From Chloroflexota bacterium (GTDB lineage Bacteria; Chloroflexota; Dormibacteria; Dormibacterales; Dormibacteraceae), in assembly GCA_005879985.1 (NCBI GenBank), contig VBIA01000162.1, forward strand, positions 1-44,027: a stretch of 44,027 bases of DNA, written 5' to 3'. A program made the position numbers and the translations under genes. Below are positions 17,010 to 25,394 of this stretch, piece after piece (positions within the stretch are counted from its first letter, which is position 1; each line of letters starts with the position of its first letter). The notes beneath the pieces were generated by a model, which saw nothing but the letters and a program-made list of their open reading frames with translations, had not been told where the DNA came from and made no database searches.

Positions 17010-17474
17010 CTATGCCGGCGGGTGCAGAGGCCCCCGCACCTGCTGACCGGCCAGCGCCTCCTCCTTCTCGAGGACGAGGAGTCGCACACGTCCCGTGGCG
17101 ACCACGCGGCCGTCGCCGTCCTCGATCTTCGCGTCCCACACCTGGGTCTTGCGGCCGCGGGTGATGGGCGTGGCCACCGCGCGCAGCGTGGCTCCGGCGC
17201 GCACCGCCCTGATGAAGCTGGTGTTGTTCTCCAGCCCCACCACTGTCTGCGAGCGCGGCAGCGCGTACAGCGCGGCGCCAATGGAGGCGAGCGACTCGAT
17301 CATGCCGCAGTGCACGCCGCCATGGACGATGCCGTAACCCTGCAGGTGCTGAGGCCCGACGGTCATCTCTGCGCGAACTTCGTCGGCGGTGGCCTTCGTG
17401 ATCGTGATGCCCATCGCCTGCAGCCAGCCTTCGGGCATCTCGTTGAGCCGCTGCGAGAAGTCCTCCTGGGCCAC
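17010..17474 (-). CDS. PaaI-family hotdog thioesterase
   Basis: About 154 aa from the GTG at 17474 (an ATG at 17438 is the alternative). Single hotdog domain: the hallmark HGGVHCGMIESLASIGAAL region around the central helix, ENNTSFIRAVRAGATLRAVA, and a final strand WDAKIEDGDGRVVATGRVRLLVL. It hydrolyses an acyl- or aryl-CoA such as phenylacetyl-CoA by-products or 1,4-dihydroxy-2-naphthoyl-CoA; specificity is not readable. It is a single gene between a terminator hairpin and a structured upstream region. Confidence 0.87.
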   Translation of the reverse strand: MAQEDFSQRLNEMPEGWLQAMGITITKATADEVRAEMTVGPQHLQGYGIVHGGVHCGMIESLASIGAALYALPRSQTVVGLENNTSFIRAVRAGATLRAVATPITRGRKTQVWDAKIEDGDGRVVATGRVRLLVLEKEEALAGQQVRGPLHPPA

Positions 17475-17505
17475 GTCGGCAAATGCTAGCGACCGCCAGA
17501 AAAGC

Positions 17506-17534
17506 ACAAGGGCCGGGACAATCCCGGCCCTTGC
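17506..17534. terminator. Strong GC hairpin (AAGGGCCGGGA / TCCCGGCCCTT)
   Basis: Perfect 11-bp stem (17508-17518 with 17522-17532) and a 3-nt loop. On the minus strand it is followed by GTGCTTTTCTGG and on the plus strand by GCTATTTCG, so it could act either way. On the minus strand it lies between a structured leader (17540-17700) and the thioesterase start, as in a riboswitch leader or at the end of a small RNA gene. Confidence 0.6.
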
Positions 17535-17539
17535 TATTT

Positions 17540-17700
17540 CGTTCGCAGTGCTCCACCTCCGACTCCAGGAGCCGGATTCAGAATTGGGAACCTCTAGAGG
17601 ACCGCTTCCTCCCGAGCTCCCGGCTGGCAAACGAGGCGGCTGGCACCGCGACTCGGTTTATCCAAGGTTCCGCCTCACCTCCTTTGCCCATCGGGCAGTG
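17540..17700 (-). ncRNA. Structured intergenic region, possible small RNA or leader (unidentified)
   Basis: About 160 nt without a credible gene but with several stems on the minus strand: TGCCC/GGGCA; GAGGCGG (17676-17670) with CCGCCTC (17639-17633) closing a region with AAACCGAGTC; GAGGA/TCCTC; and CCGGCTC/GAGTCGG (about 17574-17558). It ends at the 17506-17534 hairpin. I compared it mentally with the c-di-AMP, SAM, cobalamin, TPP, SRP and tmRNA consensus patterns and found no convincing match. A leader for the thioesterase or an independent sRNA are both possible. Confidence 0.3.
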
Positions 17701-17730
17701 AACTTCGGAGGAGAGTTTACCATCCACGCG

Positions 17731-18174
17731 ATGCCGCGCCGTTATGTCGCCGTTTGCGGAGCCTCCGAGGCGAGCGACGCGCAGCTCCACGCGGCGCACG
17801 AGGTCGGCAGGCTGCTCGCAGAAGCAGGGGCCGTCATCATCAACGGTGGCCTCGGTGGTGTGAGCGGAGCGGCAAGTGAGGGCGCGGCCTCGGCCGGTGG
17901 AACAGTCATCGGACTCCTGCCCGAGTCGCACCGCGCCGGCGCGAACAAGCACCTGACGATAGCCTTGCCCACCGGCATGGGGCAGGGTCGCAACGTCCTC
18001 ATCGTCACCGCCGCACAGTCCGTGATCGCCATCGGCGGCGGATGGGGGACGCTCAGCGAGATCGCGATCGCAAAGCGCCTCGGACGGCCCGTGGTGACCC
18101 TCGACAGCTGGCCGATCACGGGCCTCGAGGCCGTGGCGACTCCCGCCGAAGCTGTGAGGAGGGCGCTTGAGTAG
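17731..18174 (+). CDS. LOG/TIGR00725-family Rossmann-fold nucleotide-binding protein
   Basis: 147 aa. Lysine-decarboxylase-like Rossmann fold: RRYVAVCGASEASD at the N-terminus, NGGLGGVSGAASEGAASAGG, GRNVLIVTAAQSVIAIGGGWGTLSEIAIA. The last block is the GGxGTxxE motif, which binds nucleotide phosphate in LOG phosphoribohydrolases. The PGGxGTxxE proline is replaced (GGGWGTLSE), as in the TIGR00725 subgroup. A GGAGGAG box is about 15 nt before the ATG, somewhat far. Function is unproven (cytokinin-riboside-type hydrolase or molybdenum-cofactor-carrier-like). Confidence 0.85.
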   Translation: MPRRYVAVCGASEASDAQLHAAHEVGRLLAEAGAVIINGGLGGVSGAASEGAASAGGTVIGLLPESHRAGANKHLTIALPTGMGQGRNVLIVTAAQSVIAIGGGWGTLSEIAIAKRLGRPVVTLDSWPITGLEAVATPAEAVRRALE

Positions 18175-18219
18175 CTCAGCCGCGCGCGCCGAGGACACCG
18201 CGGCCGAGCTGCGAGACGC

Positions 18220-19128
18220 GTGAATGTAGCTCCAAGCTGGCACGGGCGCGCGCCCGGCCGGGTGAACCTGATCGGCGAGCACGTCGACTACCTCGGAGGG
18301 GTCGTACTGCCCGCCGCGGTCGATCGCTTCACCGACACAAGGGGCATCACATCCGACAAGTGGTCAGTCCACAGCGACATCGGCGGTGGCCTCGACTACG
18401 TCCGAGCCATCGGCGAAGAGCTGGGTGCGCCGCCGCAGATCGTGAATGTTGCTTCGGACATTCCGCCTGGCTCCGGGCTGAGCTCATCCGCAGCGCTCCT
18501 GGTTTCAGTTGCATCGGGCATCGCTCCTGACATCGACGGCAAGGAGGCAGCGCTCGCATGCCAGCGCGCCGAACAGAAGGCGACAGGGGTGCAGGTGGGC
18601 GTCATGGACCAGTTCGCCTCAGCACTCGGGAGGCGCGGCCACGTGCTGCTGCTCGACTGTGCGACCCTCGAATACCGTGCCGTGCCTTTTCCCGATGAGC
18701 TCGTGATCGCGGTAATCGACTCCGGCCAGCACCGCAACCTCGCGCACACGCCCTACAACAAACGCCGGCGCGAAGCCGAGGCGGGGAAGAAAAAGCGCAA
18801 GCGCCACGTCGACTCCGAGATCCAGCGCGTGCATGAGTTCGTGCGAGCGCTCGAGGAGCGGCGGTTCGACCGCCTCGGCGAGCTGCTGAAGGAGTCTCAC
18901 GCCAGCCTGCGCGACGACTTCGAGGTGTCGACCAAGGAGGTCGACGCGCTGGTGGAGCAAGCCTGGTCGATTTACGGTTGCCTGGGCGCGCGCATCATGG
19001 GCGCCGGTTTCGGCGGCAGCATCATCGCGTTGGTGCGGCGAGGCAGCGAGCGCATCTTCGTGGCGCAGATGGGCCGGCCAGTCATCCTCTGCGCCACTGC
19101 AGACGGCGCGTACACGACATCGCAGTGA
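18220..19128 (+). CDS. galK: Galactokinase (short form), GHMP kinase family
   Basis: Phosphorylates alpha-D-galactose at C1. The galactokinase signature GRVNLIGEHVDYLGG is intact near residue 14, the GHMP ATP loop PPGSGLSSSAAL follows, and the catalytic Asp lies in GVMDQFASALG. The C-terminal motif GARIMGAGFGGSIIAL closes the fold. At 302 aa it is 50-80 residues shorter than usual. The region between AAVDRFTDTRG and LDYVRAIGEEL, which normally includes two further strands, is compact. The GTG start is preceded by no clear Shine-Dalgarno. Its TGA overlaps the GTG of the GH2-like gene (GTGA), so they are translated together. Confidence 0.9.
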   Translation: MNVAPSWHGRAPGRVNLIGEHVDYLGGVVLPAAVDRFTDTRGITSDKWSVHSDIGGGLDYVRAIGEELGAPPQIVNVASDIPPGSGLSSSAALLVSVASGIAPDIDGKEAALACQRAEQKATGVQVGVMDQFASALGRRGHVLLLDCATLEYRAVPFPDELVIAVIDSGQHRNLAHTPYNKRRREAEAGKKKRKRHVDSEIQRVHEFVRALEERRFDRLGELLKESHASLRDDFEVSTKEVDALVEQAWSIYGCLGARIMGAGFGGSIIALVRRGSERIFVAQMGRPVILCATADGAYTTSQ

Positions 19129-21761
19129 GCGATTGCCTGCTGTTGCCGCTCGAGCAGCGCTCCGGCGGCAAGCGTGAGCTCAGCGGTTGGGAAGCGGTGT
19201 GGAAGTCTCTCGGTGAGGGCGAGGCGGAGCGTCTGCCGTTCGGCCGCGGCGTCGGATGGAAGCCGGTCGGCGTGCCGCGCCAGCTTGCGGCGACGAGCGG
19301 CGCACAGAGCGTGTGGTACCGGACGGTGTTTCCGCGACCGGATCACTCGGGTCGCGTGGTGTTGCGCATCGGCGGCGCGTTCACCGCCACCCATGCGTGG
19401 TTGAACGGACGCCTTCTCGGATCGCACTACGGCCACTTCTCGGCCTTTGGCTTCGACCTAACTCCCTATCTGAAACCCGACAACGAGCTCGTCATCTGCT
19501 GCGAATCGCCGGTGGAGGCGCGGCTCGACCGCAAGCGCCACATCATGGGCCACTTCAACGATGGCGACCTGCGGCCCTATCCGGCTTCGGCGTACATGAG
19601 CCTGGGCGAACCGTACCGGTGGGAGGTTCCGCTCGGTCTGTGGCGGCCTGTCGAGCTCGAATACGTCGGCCCGATCGTCATCGACTGGCTCCGCCTCAAG
19701 CCGAGCTTTGAAGCCGGCGACGGGCGCCTCGAGGTGGAGGCACGGCTGCGCAACCTCGACGGCAGGCAGATGGACGGCGAGGTGGAGCTGGTCGTGTCCC
19801 CAGGTCAGGGTGAGGGCGTCCTGCGGCTGAAGCGAGAGTTCCGCATCGCCGGCGGCGGCGACCAGCCGATGTCCATGCGCCTGGCGCTGCCGGGCGCGCG
19901 GAAGTGGGAGCCGTGGCGATTAGGGGAGCAGGCAATGTATCGCGCCGAGATGGCTGTGCAAGTGAGCGGCGCCGAGTCATCGCGCGTGGAAGACGCCTTC
20001 GGGTTCCGCGACCTCAAGTGGGACATCGGGCCTCGCCGGTGGAGCCTGTCGGTCAACGACCGCCCGATGTTTCTGCGCGGCGCCTGCTACGCGCCGTCAC
20101 ATCGAATGGACGAGCTCACCGCCGAGCAGTTCGCGGCCGACCTGCGGCTGGCGAAGGAAACGAATCTCGATGCCCTGCGGGTGATCGCCAACGTGCTGCC
20201 ACGCGATTTCTACCGGCTGGCGGACCAGGCGGGGGTGCTGCTGCTGCAGGAACTGCCGCTGCTCGGCACGTACGCCTATCAGGCCCGCGCGGATGACGCG
20301 CGCTTCTTCGAGACGACCGCGAAAGAGATGCAGGCCGAGATGGTCGAGCTGCTGCGCAACCATCCGTCCATCGCAGTGTGGATCGCGCACGACGATCCGC
20401 CATGGCTGCCGGACAACGCCGACATGGGCGACGTGCATGTGGTGCGCCAAAACCATTCGATCGACCAGGACCTGAAGGCCGGCTTCGAGGCGCTGGACCC
20501 GACACGTCCCGCGCTCCCTGCCAGCGGCGAAACCGATGTTCACCTGAGGCTCGGCTGGGAAGAAGGGACGTGGAAAGACGTCATCGACACCGAGCCGTTG
20601 ATCGTCACCGCGTTCGGCGCGCAGTCGCTGCCGTCCATCGGCTCACCTGTGTGGGACGAAATCGGCGATCGCTTTCCAGTCGCGGACGACGAACCATCCT
20701 GGCGCTACGCCGGATTCCAGCCTGTCAACTGGGCGGAGCGTGGCGTGGGTCTGCCTTCGGCGCATCCGAGCCTCGACGCATACGTCCGCGCGTCGCAGAA
20801 CTATCACGCGCTGCTCGTGCGCGTGACCGCCGAGCACTTGCGGACGCGCAAGTTCGAGCCGTGCTGGGGCGCGTTCGCTTTCCACCTGATCGATCCCTTT
20901 CCGGCCATCGGCTGGGGATTGCTCGACGGAGCGCGTCAGAAGAAGGACGCACCGCTGGCGGCCTTGGCCGAAGCATTCCGGCCGACGCGCGTGATCATCG
21001 ACCCGCTCAGTACTGAGCCTGACCGTCCGGCCGGCGTCATCCAGCGACCAGACAAACCATTCAACGCGCGCATCGTCGTCGTGAATGACGATCCGCGAGT
21101 CGCGGGCGCGGGATCGGTGCGCTGGTCCGTCACGCGCGAGCGCGGCGTCGGGCTGCGGGGAGTGAGCCGCATCATGGACGCCGCGCAGCGCAAATCTTTT
21201 TCCGGGTCTGCGCAGTGCGAGGTGCCCACCGCGTTCGAGCCCGCGATCCACGCCGCCACGGTGAGCCTGGCCCTCCAGGCCGAGGGCGAGTACGTGCTCG
21301 CAGCGACGCTGCTCATCGCGGGCGAGGAGATCGATCGCACCGAGCTGCGATTCAGCGTGACGGCCAACGTTCCGCCCGCGCGACTGCGCCCCGAGCTTCC
21401 GCACTACCTCGCGGATCGGCTCGCCGACCTGCGCAGCCTGCAGGCGGAGAAGGACGGGCTGAGCCTGGTGCTCGAAAACAAAACGCGTCCCGCGGTTCTC
21501 ACCACGATGACCGGCCTCCGTCTCGACGGCAGGCTGCTGACCCGTCACGACATACAGATCGAGACGCACGCTGGACGCGCACCGCTGCCACGCCGGCTCG
21601 ACCTCGGGCTCGGACGGCGCGTCCGCGTCTACGTCGTTACCGGCGAACCCCTCGCGCCCGGGGCGCACACGCTCGAGGCGGACGTCAGCATCGCGGGAGT
21701 TGGCTCAGGGCGGCTGCTGATCGAAGGTCAGGTGCCGGCTGAGGCGCCATCGGCTCTGTAA
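19125..21761 (+). CDS. Glycoside hydrolase family 2-fold protein lacking both catalytic glutamates (probable pseudoenzyme)
   Basis: 878 aa with GH2 layout: N-terminal sugar-binding/jelly-roll domain (VWYRTVFPRPDHSG, GGAFTATHAWLNGRLLGSHYG), Ig-like domain, TIM-barrel (RRWSLSVNDRPMFLRGACY, then LLQELPLLGTYAY, LLRNHPSIAVWIAHDD), then C-terminal beta domains. It is closest to beta-mannosidase/beta-galactosidase-like GH2. The acid/base motif W-S-x-G-N-E reads WIAHDD (Asp424 for Glu), and the nucleophile motif TEFGAQS reads TAFGAQS (Ala496 for Glu). It should not hydrolyse glycosides by the retaining mechanism and may bind glycans. There is no signal peptide. The GTG overlaps the galK stop. Confidence 0.87.
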   Translation: MSDCLLLPLEQRSGGKRELSGWEAVWKSLGEGEAERLPFGRGVGWKPVGVPRQLAATSGAQSVWYRTVFPRPDHSGRVVLRIGGAFTATHAWLNGRLLGSHYGHFSAFGFDLTPYLKPDNELVICCESPVEARLDRKRHIMGHFNDGDLRPYPASAYMSLGEPYRWEVPLGLWRPVELEYVGPIVIDWLRLKPSFEAGDGRLEVEARLRNLDGRQMDGEVELVVSPGQGEGVLRLKREFRIAGGGDQPMSMRLALPGARKWEPWRLGEQAMYRAEMAVQVSGAESSRVEDAFGFRDLKWDIGPRRWSLSVNDRPMFLRGACYAPSHRMDELTAEQFAADLRLAKETNLDALRVIANVLPRDFYRLADQAGVLLLQELPLLGTYAYQARADDARFFETTAKEMQAEMVELLRNHPSIAVWIAHDDPPWLPDNADMGDVHVVRQNHSIDQDLKAGFEALDPTRPALPASGETDVHLRLGWEEGTWKDVIDTEPLIVTAFGAQSLPSIGSPVWDEIGDRFPVADDEPSWRYAGFQPVNWAERGVGLPSAHPSLDAYVRASQNYHALLVRVTAEHLRTRKFEPCWGAFAFHLIDPFPAIGWGLLDGARQKKDAPLAALAEAFRPTRVIIDPLSTEPDRPAGVIQRPDKPFNARIVVVNDDPRVAGAGSVRWSVTRERGVGLRGVSRIMDAAQRKSFSGSAQCEVPTAFEPAIHAATVSLALQAEGEYVLAATLLIAGEEIDRTELRFSVTANVPPARLRPELPHYLADRLADLRSLQAEKDGLSLVLENKTRPAVLTTMTGLRLDGRLLTRHDIQIETHAGRAPLPRRLDLGLGRRVRVYVVTGEPLAPGAHTLEADVSIAGVGSGRLLIEGQVPAEAPSAL

Positions 21762-21844
21762 CTTGGCCCAAGTCCAGACCGGATGGCATACTTCGCAGCA
21801 CCGCTTTCGTAACGAGATTCCCAACAGGGAGGCCCTTCCACCGG

Positions 21845-23329
21845 ATGCCGATCGAGTACGCAGAAATAATCCTGGCCGTCGTGGCCCTGTTCGCCGGAAT
21901 CCTTTACCTCAGGGTCCGCCGGACGCGGTCCAAGGGCAAGAAGAACAAGAACGCCGTCCGGCCCGCGTCACCGTCGCGCACCGGGATGGCGAGCCAGCCG
22001 GCCCCGGAACAGCCTGCGGTGCAGACCTGGGCTCCGCCGGTGACAGCTCCGCGACCGGGGTCGGTTGCGTCGACGGTCGTCCAGACTCCTCCGCAGCCGG
22101 CGGCCAGCCCGAGCTGGGATCAGCCGGCCGCGGCGCCCGCTCCTGGCGCGCAACCGACGTGGGGCTCGGCCCAACCCGCGCCTTCGTGGGGCGCGCCGCC
22201 GGCAGGCTCACCTGGCAGCACGCCGACATCGACGTGGGGCGCACGGCGCCCGACAGGCGCGCAGTCTCCAGCTTGGGGCGGGCCTGGCGGTCCGCAAGCG
22301 CCTGCTCCACCGGTATCCGCACCGCCGCCCGCGGGAGCGCCGCCTCCGCCGCCACCCGCAGGGGCGCCACCTCCGCCGCCACCCTCAGCCGCGCCGCCTC
22401 CACCTCCGCCGGCCGCCGCACCGCCTCCTCCCGCGCCTGCGTGGGACGCCGCGCCTGCCGCCCCGGCCGCCCCTGCGGCAGCACCGCCTCCGTCCTGGGG
22501 AGCGCCCGCCGGTGCGCCGCCCGCGTGGGGCCCTCCGGCCGCCGCACCGGCGCCGCCTCCGGCCGCGCCCGCAGCGTCGTGGGACGTGCCTGCCGCGCCG
22601 CCCGCAGCCTCAGGTCCGGCTGGTTCCTGGGAGCCGCCCGCCGCGCCCGCGCCCTCGACCGCATGGCCTGCTGAGGCCCAGCCCGAGTCGTCTTCGCCAT
22701 GGGACACACCCAAGAGCGACGAGTCGCCCGCCGGATCGGCGTGGACCGTTCCCGCCGAGGCGCCGGTCGCCCAGCCGTCGTCGCCCCCGTGGAGCGCTTC
22801 GACGCCCGCGGCTCCAGCCCCACCGTGGAGCCCGCCCGCGCCGCCGGCCGCTTCAGCGCCCCCGCCCGCACCGCCCGCACCGCACATTCCCGTGGCGGAG
22901 CGCACGATCATCGCGCCGCCTCCGCAGCACGAGTCGACCACCGTCATCCCGGCCTGGCAGCCACCTCCCGCACCGGCGGCCAGCACAGGCGGGGAGACGC
23001 AACCGATCCTTCGGGCGCAAACAGGCGCCGGACCGCAGGCGCAGCTGAACATCGAGTCAGGTCCGGACGCCGGCAACAACCACCGCGCCGGCGACGCCGC
23101 CCTGCGCGTCGGCCGCTCGCCGGACAACGACCTGATCCTCCGCGACCCCGCGACCAGCGGCCATCACGCGCGTATCGAGCGGCGTGGCCAGCAGTTCTGG
23201 ATCGTCGACCTCGGCAGCACCAACGGCACCCTGGTGAACGGCGAGCCCATCCAGGAGAAAGAGCTGAACCACGGCGACCGCATAACGGTCGGTCAGAACG
23301 CAGTCAGCTTCGCGATCGTAGAGGCGTAG
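21845..23329 (+). CDS. Membrane-anchored FHA-domain protein with long Pro/Ala-rich linker
   Basis: 494 aa. Residues 5-25 form one hydrophobic helix (YAEIILAVVALFAGILYLRV) followed by a Lys/Arg-rich stop-transfer segment, so the bulk is cytoplasmic. Residues about 50-390 are low-complexity Pro/Ala with W-G-A-P motifs. Residues 400-494 form an FHA domain: LRVGRSPDNDLIL, SGHHARIERRG, DLGSTNGTLVNG, which binds phosphothreonine. The PP2C phosphatase starts 3 nt downstream, implying a Ser/Thr phospho-signalling module. No kinase gene is in the window. GGGAGG lies about 13 nt before the ATG. Confidence 0.9.
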   Translation: MPIEYAEIILAVVALFAGILYLRVRRTRSKGKKNKNAVRPASPSRTGMASQPAPEQPAVQTWAPPVTAPRPGSVASTVVQTPPQPAASPSWDQPAAAPAPGAQPTWGSAQPAPSWGAPPAGSPGSTPTSTWGARRPTGAQSPAWGGPGGPQAPAPPVSAPPPAGAPPPPPPAGAPPPPPPSAAPPPPPPAAAPPPPAPAWDAAPAAPAAPAAAPPPSWGAPAGAPPAWGPPAAAPAPPPAAPAASWDVPAAPPAASGPAGSWEPPAAPAPSTAWPAEAQPESSSPWDTPKSDESPAGSAWTVPAEAPVAQPSSPPWSASTPAAPAPPWSPPAPPAASAPPPAPPAPHIPVAERTIIAPPPQHESTTVIPAWQPPPAPAASTGGETQPILRAQTGAGPQAQLNIESGPDAGNNHRAGDAALRVGRSPDNDLILRDPATSGHHARIERRGQQFWIVDLGSTNGTLVNGEPIQEKELNHGDRITVGQNAVSFAIVEA

Positions 23330-23332
23330 CGC

Positions 23333-24163
23333 ATGCGGGTGAGGACCGCATCGGCGACCGATCCGGGTCTCGAGCGCGAGGAGAACGAGGACTCGGTCGT
23401 CGTCTGGCGCAACAAGGCGGGGCTCGAGTCGCTGCTGGTCGTCTGCGACGGGATGGGCGGCCACGCGGCCGGCCAGACCGCGAGCTCGATGGCGGTAAAG
23501 ACGTTCACCGCGGCGCTCGCCGAGGATGGAGACGAAGGTCCTGACCTCAACCGCTTGAAGCGCGCGTGCAAGGCGGCCAACACGGCGGTGTTCGAAGCGG
23601 CGAAGTCGAACCCCGCGTGGGAAGGGATGGGCAGCACGATCGTCGTGGTCGCCATCCGCGGCGGCGAGCTCGGGCTCGTCAACGTCGGCGACAGCCCCGC
23701 GTATCTCTTTCGCAACGGCGGTGCCAGGCTCATCTCGCAGGACCACTCGTGGCCGGCAGAGCAGGTGCGCCTCGGCGTCATCAAGCCGGAGGAGGCCGCG
23801 GACCATCCGCTCAAGCACCGGCTGACGCGCGCCATCGGCGTGTGGGAATCGATTCAGTCCTACACCGATAAGGTGAAGCTCGAGGCCGGTGACACGATCG
23901 TGCTGTGCAGCGACGGCATCGAGACTGCAGGCGTGAGCGTCGAGGAGATGGGGGAGCTGCTTCTCCAGGGCGGCGACCTGGACAAGGGCATCAAGCGCGT
24001 TATCGAGCGATGCCGCGACCTCGGGGCGCCCGACAACATCACGCTCGCGGTCGCCCGGGCCGAGGTTGACATCACCGCGACGCAAGCGCTGCCGAAGCTG
24101 ACGTCAACCACTGCGATCCCGAGGCTGAAGAAGATCAGCCAGCTACAGAAAGGATCCAGCTAG
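23333..24163 (+). CDS. PP2C-family serine/threonine protein phosphatase
   Basis: Mn/Mg-dependent phosphoprotein phosphatase, 276 aa. Motifs in order: RTASATDPGLEREENEDSV (metal Asp/Glu), VVCDGMGGHAAGQ (Asp39-Gly40), NVGDSPAYLFRNGGARLISQDHS, TRAIGVWESIQ, LCSDGIETAGV and GAPDNITLAVARAE. All the metal-binding Asp residues are there. A Thr/Lys-rich tail follows residue 245. It acts in the cytoplasm opposite Hanks-type kinases and is paired with the FHA protein. Confidence 0.94.
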   Translation: MRVRTASATDPGLEREENEDSVVVWRNKAGLESLLVVCDGMGGHAAGQTASSMAVKTFTAALAEDGDEGPDLNRLKRACKAANTAVFEAAKSNPAWEGMGSTIVVVAIRGGELGLVNVGDSPAYLFRNGGARLISQDHSWPAEQVRLGVIKPEEAADHPLKHRLTRAIGVWESIQSYTDKVKLEAGDTIVLCSDGIETAGVSVEEMGELLLQGGDLDKGIKRVIERCRDLGAPDNITLAVARAEVDITATQALPKLTSTTAIPRLKKISQLQKGSS

Positions 24164-24212
24164 CGGATTTCGCCTCTCTGGCGCCAAACGGGTGGAATTG
24201 ACGGACCCTCGA
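24164..24212. repeat. Convergent intergenic gap with a solo TGGCGCCAAAC palindrome half-copy
   Basis: This 49-bp gap between the PP2C and glcF 3' ends contains CTGGCGCCAAACGGGT (from 24178). The GGCGCCAAAC part equals the palindrome of the element at 31340, and ACGGGT follows as in element 2. There is no second copy 41-42 bp away and no obvious terminator hairpin. Confidence 0.4.
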
Positions 24213-25394
24213 TCAGTAGGCTCTGACCAGCAGCTCGCTCACGTGCTCGACGCGCACCTGCGACCCGCGCGCGCTTAGCCCCGCCGCGAGCTGCATCTGG
24301 CAGCCCGGGTTTGCGGTCACGACCAGCTCCGCGCCGGTGCTGGTCAGGTCGTCGATCTTCTCATCCAGGATCCGCCTGGACATCTGCGCCTCGAGGGTGC
24401 TGTACAGGCCTGCGGCGCCGCAGCAGATGTCGGGGTGGCGCATCTCCACGAGCTGCACGCCCGGCACTGAACGGATGAGCTCGCGCGGCTGCTTCTTGAT
24501 TCGCTGTGCGTGCGCAAGGTGGCATGCGTCCTGATAGGTCACCTTCACCTTCACGTCGCGCTTCGGTTGCGGCATGCCGATCTCGGCGAGCCATTCGCTG
24601 AGGTCCTTAACGCGTCCCTTCAGCTCGGGGTAGAAGTCCTTCAGATGCGAACCGCAGCCGGCGGAGTCGACCACGAGTGCGTCGAACTGGCCTGACGCGT
24701 AAACGCGCGAGTTGTAGTCGCGCAGACGCTCGGCCTCCTGGAGGTCGCCGTTGTGCGCGTGCAGCGCACCGCAGCAGCGCTCGTTCTGCGGGAACCACAC
24801 GTCGCAGCCCGCGAGCTGCAGCAGCTTGACCGCGGCGTCATGCGATTGCGGGTACAGGATCGGCATCACGCAACCGACTAGGAAGGCGACGCGGTAGGGC
24901 CGCGTGCCGATCGCCGGCGCCACGCCATCTGCCGGCGGCTTGAAAGCCGCGCGCAGCGCTGGCAGCTGGCGGCCTGAGCTCACCACCGACGTCAGGCGCA
25001 CCGCCTGAGCGACCCTGGTCATGGCGCCGAACGCGCGCAGCCGCCGCGGATGCGCGACCAGCTGGCGCAGCGCGGTCTTCGCGATCCAGCGTTTGGCGGT
25101 CGGACGCCGCATTCGCTCCACCTCGGAGCGGCCTGCCTCGATGATGCGGCCGTACGGCACGCCTGACGGGCACACCGCCTCGCATGTCCTGCAGCCGAGG
25201 CACAGGTCGATGTGCTTCACCTGCTTCTCGTCGAAGGTCATCTGCCCGCGCTTCCACTGCGTCATCAAGTAGATGCGGCCGCGCGGCGATTCGGTCTCGA
25301 GCCCGGTGACGCGGAACGTCGGGCAGGCGTCGAGGCACAGCCCGCAGTGCACGCACGTCGCGAGATCGTCGTCACTCAGCAGGTTGAAGCTCAG
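24213..25394 (-). CDS. glcF: Glycolate oxidase iron-sulfur subunit
   Basis: Electron-transfer subunit of membrane-associated glycolate/lactate oxidase. Starting from CTG at 25394 the protein has 393 aa and a complete first ferredoxin motif, Cys14-VH-Cys17-GL-Cys20-LDA-Cys24-Pro. The second is CLGCRTCEAVCP. Two CCG domains follow (NERCCGALHAHNGD and HPDICCGAAGLYS with the GCxxxL cysteines). The only conventional start, GTG 25352, would remove the first cluster cysteine, so CTG, which overlaps the glcE stop as CTGA, is the better start. It is the last gene of the glc operon. Confidence 0.92.
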   Translation of the reverse strand: MSFNLLSDDDLATCVHCGLCLDACPTFRVTGLETESPRGRIYLMTQWKRGQMTFDEKQVKHIDLCLGCRTCEAVCPSGVPYGRIIEAGRSEVERMRRPTAKRWIAKTALRQLVAHPRRLRAFGAMTRVAQAVRLTSVVSSGRQLPALRAAFKPPADGVAPAIGTRPYRVAFLVGCVMPILYPQSHDAAVKLLQLAGCDVWFPQNERCCGALHAHNGDLQEAERLRDYNSRVYASGQFDALVVDSAGCGSHLKDFYPELKGRVKDLSEWLAEIGMPQPKRDVKVKVTYQDACHLAHAQRIKKQPRELIRSVPGVQLVEMRHPDICCGAAGLYSTLEAQMSRRILDEKIDDLTSTGAELVVTANPGCQMQLAAGLSARGSQVRVEHVSELLVRAY

